Position numbers and translations under genes: made by a program. From Jannaschia sp. M317 (GTDB lineage: Bacteria; Pseudomonadota; Alphaproteobacteria; Rhodobacterales; Rhodobacteraceae): DNA of 64,000 nucleotides. How positions within the stretch are numbered: the first letter of the stretch is position 1; the number at the start of each line of letters is the position of its first letter. Below, piece by piece: positions 53,030 to 61,751 of the stretch. The notes below the pieces were generated by a model. The model was not told the DNA's origin. It made no database searches and was given only the letters and a program-made list of their open reading frames with translations. The stretch is taken from NCBI RefSeq assembly GCF_025141175.1, contig NZ_CP081155.1:1083001-1147000 (forward strand). Reading direction: 5' to 3'.

Positions 53030-54285
53030 GCGTGCAGATCACGCGGTTCCCCAACGGCTTTCGTGTTGTGACCGAACACATGCCCGGCCTGCAATCCGCC
53101 AGCGTCGGCATCTGGGTTGGGGCCGGCGGGCGCCACGAGGCAAGCGAACAGAACGGCATCGCCCATTTTCTTGAACACATGGCGTTCAAGGGGACGGACC
53201 GCCGATCTGCCCTGCAGATCGCCGAAGAGATCGAGGACGTGGGCGGCTATATCAACGCTTATACCTCCCGCGAGGTGACCGCCTATTACGCCCGGGTGCT
53301 CAAGGACGATGTGCCGCTGGCCGTCGATCTGATCGCCGACATCGTGTTGAACCCTGTCTTCGACGAGCGCGAGATCGAGGTGGAGCGGGGCGTCATCCTG
53401 CAGGAAATCGGGCAGGCGATGGACACGCCCGACGACATCATATTTGACTGGCTGCAGGAAGCGGCCTATCCGGAACAGCCGATGGGCCGCACCATCCTGG
53501 GTCCGTCGGAACGGGTGTCGGCCTTTGGGCGCCGTGACCTGACGGATTTCGTGCAGCAGAATTATGGGCCCGGACAGATGATCCTGTCAGCCGCAGGGGC
53601 GGTAGATCATGACGCCATCGTGCGCCTGGCCGAATCGCTGTTCGGACATTTGCCCGCGCAGCCCCAGAAGCTGCCGGAATTGAGCCGCTACCAGGGCGGC
53701 GAGGCGCGCCATGTACGGCGTCTGGAACAGGCGCATGTCGCGCTCGGTTTCGATCAACCCGGGTACCGCGACGACGATATCTATACCGCACAGATCTTTG
53801 CCAGTGTCATGGGCGGCGGCATGTCGTCCCGTCTGTTTCAGGAGGCCCGCGAAAAGCGCGGCCTCTGCTATACGATCTTTGCCAGTGTCGGGGCCTATTC
53901 CGATACCGGGCTGCTGACCGTCTATGCCGGCACCGCCGAGGAAGACGTGGCCGGTCTGACGACGCTGACCATGGATGAGCTTCGGCGCGCCGCGGACGAC
54001 ATGTCCGAGGCGGAGGTGGCGCGGGCCCGGACGCAGATGAAGTCGGGGATGCTGATGGGGTTGGAATCGCCCTCGTCACGGGCGGAACGTCTGGCCCGGG
54101 TCGTGGCGATCTGGGATCGGGTGCCGCCCCTGTCCGAGGTCGTGGACCGGATCGACGCCGTCGATGCCGCCGCCGTCCGCGCCCACGCGGAGCGGTTGAC
54201 GCAGGGGGCGCCGACACTGGCGCTCTATGGCCCGGTCGACAGCGCACCGGACGTGGAGACCCTGCGCAGGCGGCTCGCCGCGTGA
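53026..54285 (+). CDS. M16 family zinc peptidase (processing-peptidase type)
   Basis: 419 residues. The inverted zinc motif HFLEH (His47, Glu50, His51) sits in NGIAHFLEHMAFKGT with the downstream Glu region EVERGVILQEIGQAMD. The C-terminal M16 domain has GMSSRLFQEAREKRGLCYTI. Related to mitochondrial processing peptidase beta; role in bacteria unclear. Overlaps thrC by 4 bases, a linkage typical of alphaproteobacteria. Confidence 0.94.
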   Translation: MSVQITRFPNGFRVVTEHMPGLQSASVGIWVGAGGRHEASEQNGIAHFLEHMAFKGTDRRSALQIAEEIEDVGGYINAYTSREVTAYYARVLKDDVPLAVDLIADIVLNPVFDEREIEVERGVILQEIGQAMDTPDDIIFDWLQEAAYPEQPMGRTILGPSERVSAFGRRDLTDFVQQNYGPGQMILSAAGAVDHDAIVRLAESLFGHLPAQPQKLPELSRYQGGEARHVRRLEQAHVALGFDQPGYRDDDIYTAQIFASVMGGGMSSRLFQEAREKRGLCYTIFASVGAYSDTGLLTVYAGTAEEDVAGLTTLTMDELRRAADDMSEAEVARARTQMKSGMLMGLESPSSRAERLARVVAIWDRVPPLSEVVDRIDAVDAAAVRAHAERLTQGAPTLALYGPVDSAPDVETLRRRLAA

Positions 54286-54860
54286 TGCTGCCCAGCTTTC
54301 GCAAGCCGAAGATCGAAACGGATCGGATGGTGCTGCGACTGCCGCAGCATGGCGATTATCGCGCCTGGGTGTCGCTGCGCGAAGGGTCCGCCCCGTTCCT
54401 GCAACCCTGGGAGCCGGAATGGGCCCCCGACCACCTGAGCCGCAAGAGCTTCACTAACCGGGTCTATTGGGCGCAACGCAGCCAGTCCCAGGGCTCTGCG
54501 CTGGCCTTGTTCCTGGCGCGCAAGGACGATGGCATGCTGATGGGGGCGATCACGCTGGACAACATCCGGCGCGGTCCGGCGCAATCGGCGACCATGGGGT
54601 ATTGGATCGGACAGGCTCACGCACGGCAGGGCTATATGCACGAGGCGATCACGGCCCTGTCGTATCATGCCTTCAGGCGTCTGGACCTGAGCCGGTTGGA
54701 GGCCGCCTGTCTGGAAGAAAACGGGGCCTCCCGCGGGTTGTTGGAAAAATCCGGCTTCAAATACGAGGGCGTGGCGCAGAGCTATCTGCAGATCGCCGGG
54801 CGGTGGCGAAATCACGTGCTCTACGCGATGCTGCGGTCCGATCGGCGCGGCCGGGCCTGA
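54285..54860 (+). CDS. GNAT family N-acetyltransferase (RimJ/RimL type)
   Basis: 191 residues. IETDRMVLRLPQHGDYRAWVS at the start, the central GAITLDNIRRGPAQSATMGYW and the acetyl-CoA site ARQGYMHEAITALSYHAF identify a RimJ/RimL-type enzyme; ENGASRGLLEKSGFKYEGVA is also typical. ATG 54285 overlaps the peptidase stop by one base; GTG 54282 is an alternative. It probably acetylates a ribosomal protein N-terminus. Confidence 0.88.
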   Translation: MLPSFRKPKIETDRMVLRLPQHGDYRAWVSLREGSAPFLQPWEPEWAPDHLSRKSFTNRVYWAQRSQSQGSALALFLARKDDGMLMGAITLDNIRRGPAQSATMGYWIGQAHARQGYMHEAITALSYHAFRRLDLSRLEAACLEENGASRGLLEKSGFKYEGVAQSYLQIAGRWRNHVLYAMLRSDRRGRA

Positions 54861-54918
54861 GGCCGGACCCCAACCGCCCCGGCATGCGTTGCCCCTCCAA
54901 CCCCAAGGAGGATCCAAC

Positions 54919-55302
54919 ATGCCCGCCCCGACCATCCGCCGCATCCCGACCGTCGACCCCGCCACCTTTGCCTTCGAGATCGAGGGCGAGGTCTCCGCCG
55001 AGGAAATGGAGACGTTGGCCAAGCAGATGAACGCAGCCTTCGATACCTATGATCAGGTCAACATGCTGCTGGTTTTCGCGCCCTACGGCGGCAGCGAGCT
55101 GGGCGCGGGGCTGGATTGGGAATCGATCCGGTCGCGGTTCCGGTCGCTGTCGCACGTCAACAAATACGCCGTCGTCGGCGCGCCCGAGGGGGCGGCGATG
55201 ATGATCGAGGCGGTGGGCCGGATGATCCCGGTAGAGGCGCGGACCTTCGATCTGCCCGACATCGATGCCGCCTGGGACTTTGTCGGCACACGCCCGGCCT
55301 GA
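54919..55302 (+). CDS. STAS/SpoIIAA-like domain protein
   Basis: 127 residues of one SpoIIAA-like domain. FEIEGEVSAEEMETLAKQMN, NMLLVFAPYGGSELGAGLDWESI and ARTFDLPDIDAAWDFV match the family, whose members are proposed to bind lipophilic ligands or act in signalling. AAGGAGG precedes ATG 54919. No partner is obvious; it ends at paired palindrome copy 4. Confidence 0.83.
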   Translation: MPAPTIRRIPTVDPATFAFEIEGEVSAEEMETLAKQMNAAFDTYDQVNMLLVFAPYGGSELGAGLDWESIRSRFRSLSHVNKYAVVGAPEGAAMMIEAVGRMIPVEARTFDLPDIDAAWDFVGTRPA

Positions 55303-55312
55303 GGCGTGGCGG

Positions 55313-55356
55313 TCAGAGTTTTCGAAAACTCTGACCAAATCCTTCGAAGGATTTGG
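55313..55356. repeat. Paired-palindrome element, copy 4
   Basis: Perfect abutting 22-nt palindromes: arm TCAGAGTTTTC (55313-55334) and arm CCAAATCCTTC (55335-55356). The second is identical to copy 3; the first differs on both arms so that pairing is kept. It lies between the STAS-like gene and the metallohydrolase gene, both on the plus strand. Confidence 0.85.
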
Positions 55357-55391
55357 CTGCCGCGCTATTGTTGGGGCAGGAGGATCCGCAC

Positions 55392-56213
55392 ATGCGCCTA
55401 CTGCTTGCCTGCCTGCTTTTGAGTCCGACGATCCTGTTTGCGCAGGATCGCAGGCCCAGCCATTGCATCGCCATCGCCGAGGCACCGGGTCTGGCCTATA
55501 TCCAGACCGCCAGTTTCGCGGCGCCGCTGCCCGACGATTACACTGTGCGGCTGAACTACATCGACCACGCCATGTTCCTGCTGGAAACGCCGGGCGGGTT
55601 GCGCGCCGTGACCGATTTCGTGGGTTTCATCGGGGCCACGCGCCTGCCCGACGTGGTCACCATGAACCGTGCCCACATCTCCCATTGGGACCCGACGCCG
55701 GACCCGGAGATTCCCCATGTCCTGCCCGGCTGGTCGGACCGCGTGGGCGACCCGGCGAACCATCACCTGGATCTGGGCGAAATGCTCGTGCGGTCGGTGT
55801 CCACCGATATCCGATCCCGAGCCGGGGTGGGGGTGGAGCGGAACGGCAATTCCATTTTCGTGTTCGAGGTGGGGGGCCTGTGTATCGGTCACCTGGGTCA
55901 TCTGCACCATGAACCGACGGCCGAACAATATGCCGCGCTTGGTCGGCTGGATGTGGTCATGGCCCCGGTCGATGGCGGGCTGACCGTGGACATCCCGACG
56001 ATGATCCGGGTGCTGACGCGGCTGCGGTCCTCGCTGATCCTGCCGATGCATTGGTTCGGCGAAGGCACCTTGCAGCAATTCCTTGCCGGCATGTCTGGCG
56101 ACTTCGCGGTTGAGCGTCGCGCGGAAAGCCATATTGAGGTCTCGCTCCGAACCCTGCCGTCGCAGCCGACCATCGTGGTGCTGCGCCCCTCTTATCTGAC
56201 GGACCCTGAATGA
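55392..56213 (+). CDS. Exported metallo-beta-lactamase-fold hydrolase
   Basis: 273 residues with a signal peptide (LLLACLLLSPTILFAQD). The fold resembles UlaG-type lactonases: the strand LNYIDHAMFLLETPGG, His-rich GHLGHLHHEPTAEQY and the end LILPMHWFGEGTL. The classic HxHxDH motif is changed (NRAHISHWD region), so catalysis is uncertain. AGGAGG precedes ATG 55392. It overlaps the FAD oxidoreductase by 4 bases, suggesting a shared role. Confidence 0.8.
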   Translation: MRLLLACLLLSPTILFAQDRRPSHCIAIAEAPGLAYIQTASFAAPLPDDYTVRLNYIDHAMFLLETPGGLRAVTDFVGFIGATRLPDVVTMNRAHISHWDPTPDPEIPHVLPGWSDRVGDPANHHLDLGEMLVRSVSTDIRSRAGVGVERNGNSIFVFEVGGLCIGHLGHLHHEPTAEQYAALGRLDVVMAPVDGGLTVDIPTMIRVLTRLRSSLILPMHWFGEGTLQQFLAGMSGDFAVERRAESHIEVSLRTLPSQPTIVVLRPSYLTDPE

Positions 56214-57625
56214 CCTATGCCCCCGCGACCGGCGCCTTTGCCGAGGCGCTCCGAGCTGATCTGCCGCCCGAAACCTTTCGCCCGCTGGAGCCGCGCTATA
56301 CAGAAGAGCCGCGCGGGCGGTGGCAGGGGCGGGGGGGCTTGCTGGTGGCACCCGCTTCGGTGGCAGAGGTCGCGACATTGGTGCGCGCGGCGGGGCAGGC
56401 GGGGGTGCCGATCGTGCCCTATGGCGGCGGCACTGGTCTGGTCGGCGGACAAGTGGCGGGCGACCTGACGGACCCGTTGATCCTGTCGCTGGAACGGCTG
56501 AACCGGATCCGGTCGGTGGACCCGGTCGAAAATGCTCTGGTGGCCGAGGCGGGTGTGATCCTGCAGGTGGCGCAGGACGCGGCCGAGGCGGCGGATCGTC
56601 TGTTCCCGCTGAGCATCGCGTCACAGGGCAGCGCGCGGATCGGCGGGATCCTGTCGACCAATGCGGGCGGCGTGAATGTCCTGCGCTATGGCAATGCGCG
56701 TGACCTGTGCCTGGGGCTGGAGGCGGTGCTGCCGGACGGGTCGGTCCTGAACGGGTTGTCGCCGCTGCGCAAGAACAACACGGGATATGACCTGCGGCAC
56801 CTGTTGATCGGGGCCGAGGGTACTCTGGGCATCATTACCGCCGCGACGCTGAAGCTGCTGCCGCGCCCTGTCAGGACCGGGGCCGCGATGCTGGCCGTCC
56901 GCGACCCGCAGGCGGCGCTGGACCTGCTGAACCTGGCGCGGGACCGGATCGGAGAGGGCGTTTCCGCCTTTGAGCTGATCGGCCGCGCCGGTCTCGACTT
57001 TCTGACCGAAACCTTGCCCGATGTGCGCCTGCCGATCGGGCACCCGGATTGGTCCGTCCTGATCGACCTGGGGCTGGGGGCTAGCGGCGACCCGGAGGGG
57101 GCGCTGACGTCGCTGTTCGAGACGGCGCATGCGCGCGGGCTGGTGACCGACGGGACCATCGCCCAGTCGGAACAACAGCGGCAGGATTTCTGGGCCGTGC
57201 GCGAAAACATCCCCGAGGCGAACCGGCGCATCGGGTCGATCAGCAGCCACGATATCTCCGTTCCGCTGGCCGCGATTCCGGCCTTCATCGCCGATGGTCC
57301 GGGGATCCTGGCGAAGATCGGGGATTTCAGGATCAACTGCTTTGGGCATGTCGGGGACGGCAACCTGCACTACAACGTTTTCCCGCAATCGGGCCGCAGC
57401 CGCGCGGATCATGAAGACCAGCGCGAGGCGATCAAGTCCGCCGTGCACGACCTGACCCATTCCCACGGCGGATCGGTCAGCGCGGAACATGGGGTCGGGC
57501 GGCTGAAAGTCGGTGATCTGGAACGCTATGTGGATCCGACCAAACTGCTGGCGATGCGGGCGATCAAGGGGGCGCTGGATCCACGGGGCATCATGAACCC
57601 CGGCGTCATGTTGCGCGCCAGGTAA
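56210..57625 (+). CDS. FAD-binding oxidoreductase, D-2-hydroxyacid dehydrogenase (GlcD/DLD) type
   Basis: 471 residues. N-terminal FAD-binding domain with VPIVPYGGGTGLVGGQVAG and LSTNAGGVNVLRYGNARDL; C-terminal FAD-oxidase domain with NCFGHVGDGNLHYN (metal ligand His) and SAEHGVGRLK. The family oxidises D-lactate, glycolate or D-2-hydroxyglutarate. D-2-hydroxyglutarate or D-lactate is the likely range; the precise substrate is not readable. Confidence 0.9.
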   Translation: MTYAPATGAFAEALRADLPPETFRPLEPRYTEEPRGRWQGRGGLLVAPASVAEVATLVRAAGQAGVPIVPYGGGTGLVGGQVAGDLTDPLILSLERLNRIRSVDPVENALVAEAGVILQVAQDAAEAADRLFPLSIASQGSARIGGILSTNAGGVNVLRYGNARDLCLGLEAVLPDGSVLNGLSPLRKNNTGYDLRHLLIGAEGTLGIITAATLKLLPRPVRTGAAMLAVRDPQAALDLLNLARDRIGEGVSAFELIGRAGLDFLTETLPDVRLPIGHPDWSVLIDLGLGASGDPEGALTSLFETAHARGLVTDGTIAQSEQQRQDFWAVRENIPEANRRIGSISSHDISVPLAAIPAFIADGPGILAKIGDFRINCFGHVGDGNLHYNVFPQSGRSRADHEDQREAIKSAVHDLTHSHGGSVSAEHGVGRLKVGDLERYVDPTKLLAMRAIKGALDPRGIMNPGVMLRAR

Positions 57626-57654
57626 CCTGTCGCGGGCGTGCCCCTGAACGGGGT

Positions 57655-57680
57655 GCGCCCTGCCGGGGGAGGCAGGGCGC
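57655..57680. other. Perfect hairpin between convergent genes
   Basis: A 10-bp stem GCGCCCTGCC with GGCAGGGCGC and a 6-nt G-rich loop lies in the 152-bp gap between the FAD oxidoreductase and apt, whose stop codons face each other. No T-run follows on either side, so it would be a weak or Rho-assisted terminator. Confidence 0.6.
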
Positions 57681-57777
57681 GGGGGGGAATGGGTGGCTGT
57701 CTGCTTGCGCCACGCCTTACCCTTGCACCCGAAGTGTTACCAAAGTGTTTACGCGGGGCGGCGCGTGCGAAAATTTC

Positions 57778-58314
57778 TCACGCGCCCTCGAAATCGCAGA
57801 TCGTATGGATCTGCATGCCCATGTCTTCCAGCACCTTCCGGCCGCCCAGCTCTGGCAGGTCGACGACGAAGGCACAGCCGACGATATCGCAGCCCAGCCG
57901 TTCCAGAAGGGAAATCCCCGCCCGCGCGGTGCCGCCGGTCGCCAGAAGATCGTCGACCAGCAGAACCCGAGACCCGGCGGGCAGGGCGTCGCGGTGGATT
58001 TCGACCGTGGCGGTGCCGTATTCCAGCGCGTAATCCTGGCTGAACGTCTCTCCGGGCAGTTTGCCCTTTTTACGGATCGGAACGAAGCCGGTGCCCAGCT
58101 GATGCGCGATGGCTCCGCCCAGGATAAAGCCCCGCGCCTCCAGGCCCGCGACAGCGTCGATTGGCTCGCCGGCCCAGGGGGCCAGCAGCTGATCCACGCA
58201 CAGCCGCATGCCCCGCGCATCGGCAAACAAGGTGGTCACGTCTCGGAACATGATCCCTTCGTGAGGGAAATCGGGAATGGTACGGATATAGTCGCGGACC
58301 GTCTTGCGCTGCAT
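57778..58314 (-). CDS. apt: Adenine phosphoribosyltransferase
   Basis: 178 residues. Converts adenine and PRPP to AMP. The PRPP loop is [48 protein letters not shown] and [11 protein letters not shown] are typical. ATG 58314. It lies 1 base after the DUF2927 gene in an operon with mtnP, whose product releases adenine, so both steps of adenine salvage are together. Confidence 0.96.
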   Translation of the reverse strand: MQRKTVRDYIRTIPDFPHEGIMFRDVTTLFADARGMRLCVDQLLAPWAGEPIDAVAGLEARGFILGGAIAHQLGTGFVPIRKKGKLPGETFSQDYALEYGTATVEIHRDALPAGSRVLLVDDLLATGGTARAGISLLERLGCDIVGCAFVVDLPELGGRKVLEDMGMQIHTICDFEGA

Positions 58315-58315
58315 G

Positions 58316-58999
58316 TCAGCTTTCCTCGTCGGCTGTGGGGGCACCCCGGTAGTGACGCCGCAGCGCCATGGCGTCCTGACCTTCCAGCCGGACGACGGAA
58401 TTGCCGGTCTCGGCAAAGACGGAGCGGCGGTAATCCGGCCCCTCGATATCGGTCATCAGGCCCAGGGCCTGGGTCACCTCTTCCAGCAGGATCGAGGCGA
58501 TTTCCCGGCGGCGCGCCTGTGCGGAGATGGCGATCAATGCCTCGCGGATCTCGTTGTCGCGGGCGCGCAGGGCCACGCGACCCAGCGGCAGGACATTGCC
58601 GTCCAGCCCCTCGACCCCGGTGTCTTCCATCACCTGACCCGGCGGCGTGGCGACCACGTGGATGGCAATGTCCGTGGCTCCGCGTCCGCCCGCGATCCGG
58701 GTCAGGCGCACCCCCGCGTCCAGCGCGTTGATCTGGCCCAGAGCGGCGTCCAGACCGGCCTCGAAGATGGCGCGCTGATAGGGCAGCAGCGCGGGCGTGA
58801 CCGAGACCAGCGCGACGGTCAGATCCTGGCGCTTGTCTTCCGGCCAGCGCAGGATCGGTTTTTGGCAGGCGTCGCCCGGCGGCGCGGCGCAGGCGACCGC
58901 GCGATAGAATTCTTCGTCCGTCAGAGGGCCGGGCACGACGACGAATTCCTGCGCCGCGGCGGGCAGGGCAGCCAGCAGAAAGACGGCGGCCAGTCTCAC
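58316..58999 (-). CDS. DUF2927 family exported protein
   Basis: 227 residues with a signal peptide ([16 protein letters not shown]) from GTG 58999, which overlaps the mtnP stop (GTGA). The C-terminal [20 protein letters not shown] and [10 protein letters not shown] are DUF2927 signatures; the family is sometimes taken as a metalloprotease relative, since an E-E-x-x-Q pattern replaces HExxH. Function unknown. Sandwiched between mtnP and apt. Confidence 0.8.
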   Translation of the reverse strand: MRLAAVFLLAALPAAAQEFVVVPGPLTDEEFYRAVACAAPPGDACQKPILRWPEDKRQDLTVALVSVTPALLPYQRAIFEAGLDAALGQINALDAGVRLTRIAGGRGATDIAIHVVATPPGQVMEDTGVEGLDGNVLPLGRVALRARDNEIREALIAISAQARRREIASILLEEVTQALGLMTDIEGPDYRRSVFAETGNSVVRLEGQDAMALRRHYRGAPTADEES

Positions 59000-59853
59000 A
59001 GCACGCGGCCCGCGATGGTGGACAGGCGGGTGATCATGTCCGGGTCGCGTGCGTCCGGGGCGGTCATGATCGCATGGTCCAGCGCCGTGGCGCAGCCCGC
59101 GCCGCAGCTTGCGCCCACAAGGCCCGGCAGCGCGGCGACCATGGCGGCGGCGCGGCCGACGTTTCCGTGCAGCGTCTCGAGGATGTCGGTGATCTGAACG
59201 TTGCCGTGATCCGGATGCCAGCTGTCGAAATCGGTGACCATCGCGACAGAGGCATAGTGCAGCTCCGCCTCGCGGGCGAGTTTTGCCTCGGGCATGTTGG
59301 TCATGCCGATCACGTCGCAGCCCCATTGCCGATAAAGATGCGATTCCGCCTTGGTCGAAAACTGCGGCCCCTCCATCGCCAGATAGGTGCCGCCCTCGTG
59401 CACCGTGGCCCCGCCCTGGCGCGCGGCTTCCGCGCAGGCTGCCGACAGCCTGGGGCAGACCGGATCTGCGACCGAGACATGAGCCACCAGACCTGGTCCG
59501 AAAAAGGTTTTCTCGCGTGCGAAGGTGCGGTCGATGAACTGGTCGACGATGACAAAATGGCCCGGTGCCATGTCCTCTCGGAATGACCCGGTGGCCGAGA
59601 CGGAGACGAGGTGCGTCACCCCCGCCGCCTTCATCGCGGCCACGTTGGCGCGGTAGTTCACCGTCGACGGCGTCTGAACGTGCCCGCGCCCATGGCGCGG
59701 CAGAAACACCATGCGCGTGCCCCCCAGCGTCCCGATCAGCAGGTCGTCCGACGGTGCCCCCCAGGGTGTATCGAAGGCGGTCCAGACCGCGTCTTCCAAC
59801 CCGTCCACCTGATAGAGGCCAGAGCCGCCGATGATGCCGATGACAGGGTTCAT
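58996..59853 (-). CDS. mtnP: S-methyl-5'-thioadenosine phosphorylase
   Basis: 285 residues. Splits methylthioadenosine (from polyamine synthesis or quorum-signal synthesis) to adenine and methylthioribose 1-phosphate. IIGGSGLYQVDGLED, FLPRHGRGHVQTPSTVNYRA, TYLAMEGPQFSTKAES and IGMTNMPEAKLAREAELHY are diagnostic of the PNP/MTAP family type II. First gene of the mtnP-DUF2927-apt operon. Confidence 0.95.
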   Translation of the reverse strand: MNPVIGIIGGSGLYQVDGLEDAVWTAFDTPWGAPSDDLLIGTLGGTRMVFLPRHGRGHVQTPSTVNYRANVAAMKAAGVTHLVSVSATGSFREDMAPGHFVIVDQFIDRTFAREKTFFGPGLVAHVSVADPVCPRLSAACAEAARQGGATVHEGGTYLAMEGPQFSTKAESHLYRQWGCDVIGMTNMPEAKLAREAELHYASVAMVTDFDSWHPDHGNVQITDILETLHGNVGRAAAMVAALPGLVGASCGAGCATALDHAIMTAPDARDPDMITRLSTIAGRVL

Positions 59854-59925
59854 GCGCGTTCTCCGACCGTTCGCCTGCGCCAGACTATCAGGCGGCGCGC
59901 CGGGGACCAGCCCCGCGTGTCGCTG

Positions 59926-61638
59926 TCACTCCCGCTCCTTCTGGATGATCCCGGTCAGGGCGGCGGCCCCCAGCGCGGTGATGATCCAGCCGAGCAGGTT
60001 CAGAAAGAAGCTGGCGACCCAGACCCATTTGCCCCAGACGCCCCGGTTGGGCGAGGGTGCCCAGGCATCGGTCTGGTTCAGGTCGATGATCGGGATCACC
60101 AGATCGGCGGCATAGGCGTAGCGGTTGAACGTCTCCCAATCCTGTCCGGCTTGCGTGGTTTCGCTCCAGACCTGCGCGGGGTTGTCGGGGCATGTCTGCG
60201 GGCAAGCGATCATCGCCTGCCACGCCTCCGAGATCTGAACCGGACCGGAGTTCGGGGCGAAGGTCCCCGTCTCCCAGGCCTGATGGGCGAGGAAGGTGGC
60301 GAGGAGCCAGAGGGCGATCAGGCAATAGAGCGCCCGATGCGGGCGGTAGCCATGACCCACGACCACGCGCAGGGTCCAGTCCCACAGCACGCACGCCGGA
60401 TGCCAGACGCGCCGCCAGAGAAACCGGGGCCAGTCCCACCACGTCCCGGCGGGTTTCGCCAACAGGCGGCGGCGCAGGTCCACATGCTCCCGCTTTTCCC
60501 GCTCATAGAGCACCCTTCGCGCATCCCCGTCCCGGCCCATGGCGCGGTAGACCCGGGCGAGCTGGGTGTAGGGCTGGGGGGTGAAGGCTCCGTCGAAGTA
60601 GCTGCCGGAAGCCAGCCAGCGCAGCCGCGCGTCCACGTCGAGGTCGCCATGGATCCGGTCGTAGGTCAGACCGTCCAGGAGCAACCGCCCGTCCGTTGGC
60701 CAACAGGTCAGGTCATCTGCCCAGCCGGTGACATGGGCCCCCGCGAACGCCATGCTTCCCGCCAGGCAACGAGCCCCGTCCCGCCAGAACAGCCCGCCCT
60801 TCACCTCCGCGCTTTGCACGTTGAGAGCAAAGCCCTCTGCGTTGGACAGGGTCGCGCCCACGCAGGACAACTGCCCGCCGATGACGGCCCCGGAGAGGCG
60901 GACCTCTCCGGTCGCCGTGACGCCGGGCAGGAAGATGCCGCCCTTCACCTCCGCGCCTTCCGCGTTGAGGGCAGGGCCCCCTGCGTTCGACAGAGTCGCA
61001 CCCACGCAGGACAACTGCCCGCCGATGGCGGCCCCGGAAAGGCTGACCTCTCCGGTTGTCGTGACGCCGGGCAGGAAGACGTCTCCCTTCACCTCCGCGC
61101 CTTGCGCGGTGAGGGCATGGCCCCCTGCGTTGGACAGAGTCGCGCCCACGCAGGCCAACTGACCGCCGATGATGGCATCGGGGAGGCGGACCTCTCCGGT
61201 CGTCGTGACCCCGCCAAGGAAGACGCTGCCCTTCACCTCTGCGCCTTGCGCGTTGAGGGCGGGGAGGTGGCTGTTGTTGAGGTTGAGCGCGGTCAGGCGG
61301 GTCTGCATCGCCTCCACGCCATCGGTGAAGCGGCAGGCTATCAGGCCGGTCGCTCCGCGCGCCGTCTGAAAGGACAGGTCGAGCGCACCGGTGACCCGGG
61401 CCCCGTAGAGCCGCACCCCCCACCCCTGCACCTGGCACGCCTCGCAGCCGCCGAGGATCAGGTAGCGCAGGACGTCGGCCCGGATTGTCCGGTCCGGGCC
61501 CGCGTCCCCCGGCGGCAGCTTACGGTCGCCAAGGACGCAGACCTCTCCCGCCTGAACGGCCTCCAGCAAATGTTCCTCCGCCGGGGTGGGGCCGCCGAGG
61601 TGGGTGTCGATGTCGTCGCGGGTCAGGATCAGGGGCAT
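59926..61638 (-). CDS. Membrane protein with tandem 48-residue beta-helix-like repeats
   Basis: 570 residues. Residues about 125-290 contain three full and one partial copy of a 48-residue unit (ALNAEGAEVKGGIFLPGVTA as core, with IGGQLSCVGATLSNA), probably a right-handed beta-helix. Residues 390-570 hold three membrane helices (LYCLIALWLLATFLAHQAW, WVASFFLNLLGWIITALGAA) and the loop ADLVIPIIDLNQTDAWAPS. Similar proteins are loosely called membrane-associated oxidoreductases; no redox motif is visible. The repeat copies are 144 bp apart in DNA and may vary in number between strains. Confidence 0.75.
   Translation of the reverse strand: MPLILTRDDIDTHLGGPTPAEEHLLEAVQAGEVCVLGDRKLPPGDAGPDRTIRADVLRYLILGGCEACQVQGWGVRLYGARVTGALDLSFQTARGATGLIACRFTDGVEAMQTRLTALNLNNSHLPALNAQGAEVKGSVFLGGVTTTGEVRLPDAIIGGQLACVGATLSNAGGHALTAQGAEVKGDVFLPGVTTTGEVSLSGAAIGGQLSCVGATLSNAGGPALNAEGAEVKGGIFLPGVTATGEVRLSGAVIGGQLSCVGATLSNAEGFALNVQSAEVKGGLFWRDGARCLAGSMAFAGAHVTGWADDLTCWPTDGRLLLDGLTYDRIHGDLDVDARLRWLASGSYFDGAFTPQPYTQLARVYRAMGRDGDARRVLYEREKREHVDLRRRLLAKPAGTWWDWPRFLWRRVWHPACVLWDWTLRVVVGHGYRPHRALYCLIALWLLATFLAHQAWETGTFAPNSGPVQISEAWQAMIACPQTCPDNPAQVWSETTQAGQDWETFNRYAYAADLVIPIIDLNQTDAWAPSPNRGVWGKWVWVASFFLNLLGWIITALGAAALTGIIQKERE
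60799..61230 (-). repeat. Three 144-bp tandem repeats inside the membrane protein gene
   Basis: The phrase CTTCACCTC begins at 60799, 60943, 61087 and 61231, exactly 144 bases apart, and the bases between are near-identical. This gives three whole units and a fourth, more divergent start. The frame is kept (144 = 48 codons), so gain or loss of units would not break the protein. Confidence 0.88.
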
Positions 61639-61751
61639 GGCGCGACCCTAGCCGGTCCGCCGCCGTGTGCAACGGGGCGGGGGGTGTTGCCAGGGGCCCA
61701 AGCCTGTTACACGCAGGCCAAATCCCTCCCTTTGATCCGAGAGTCGTTCCC

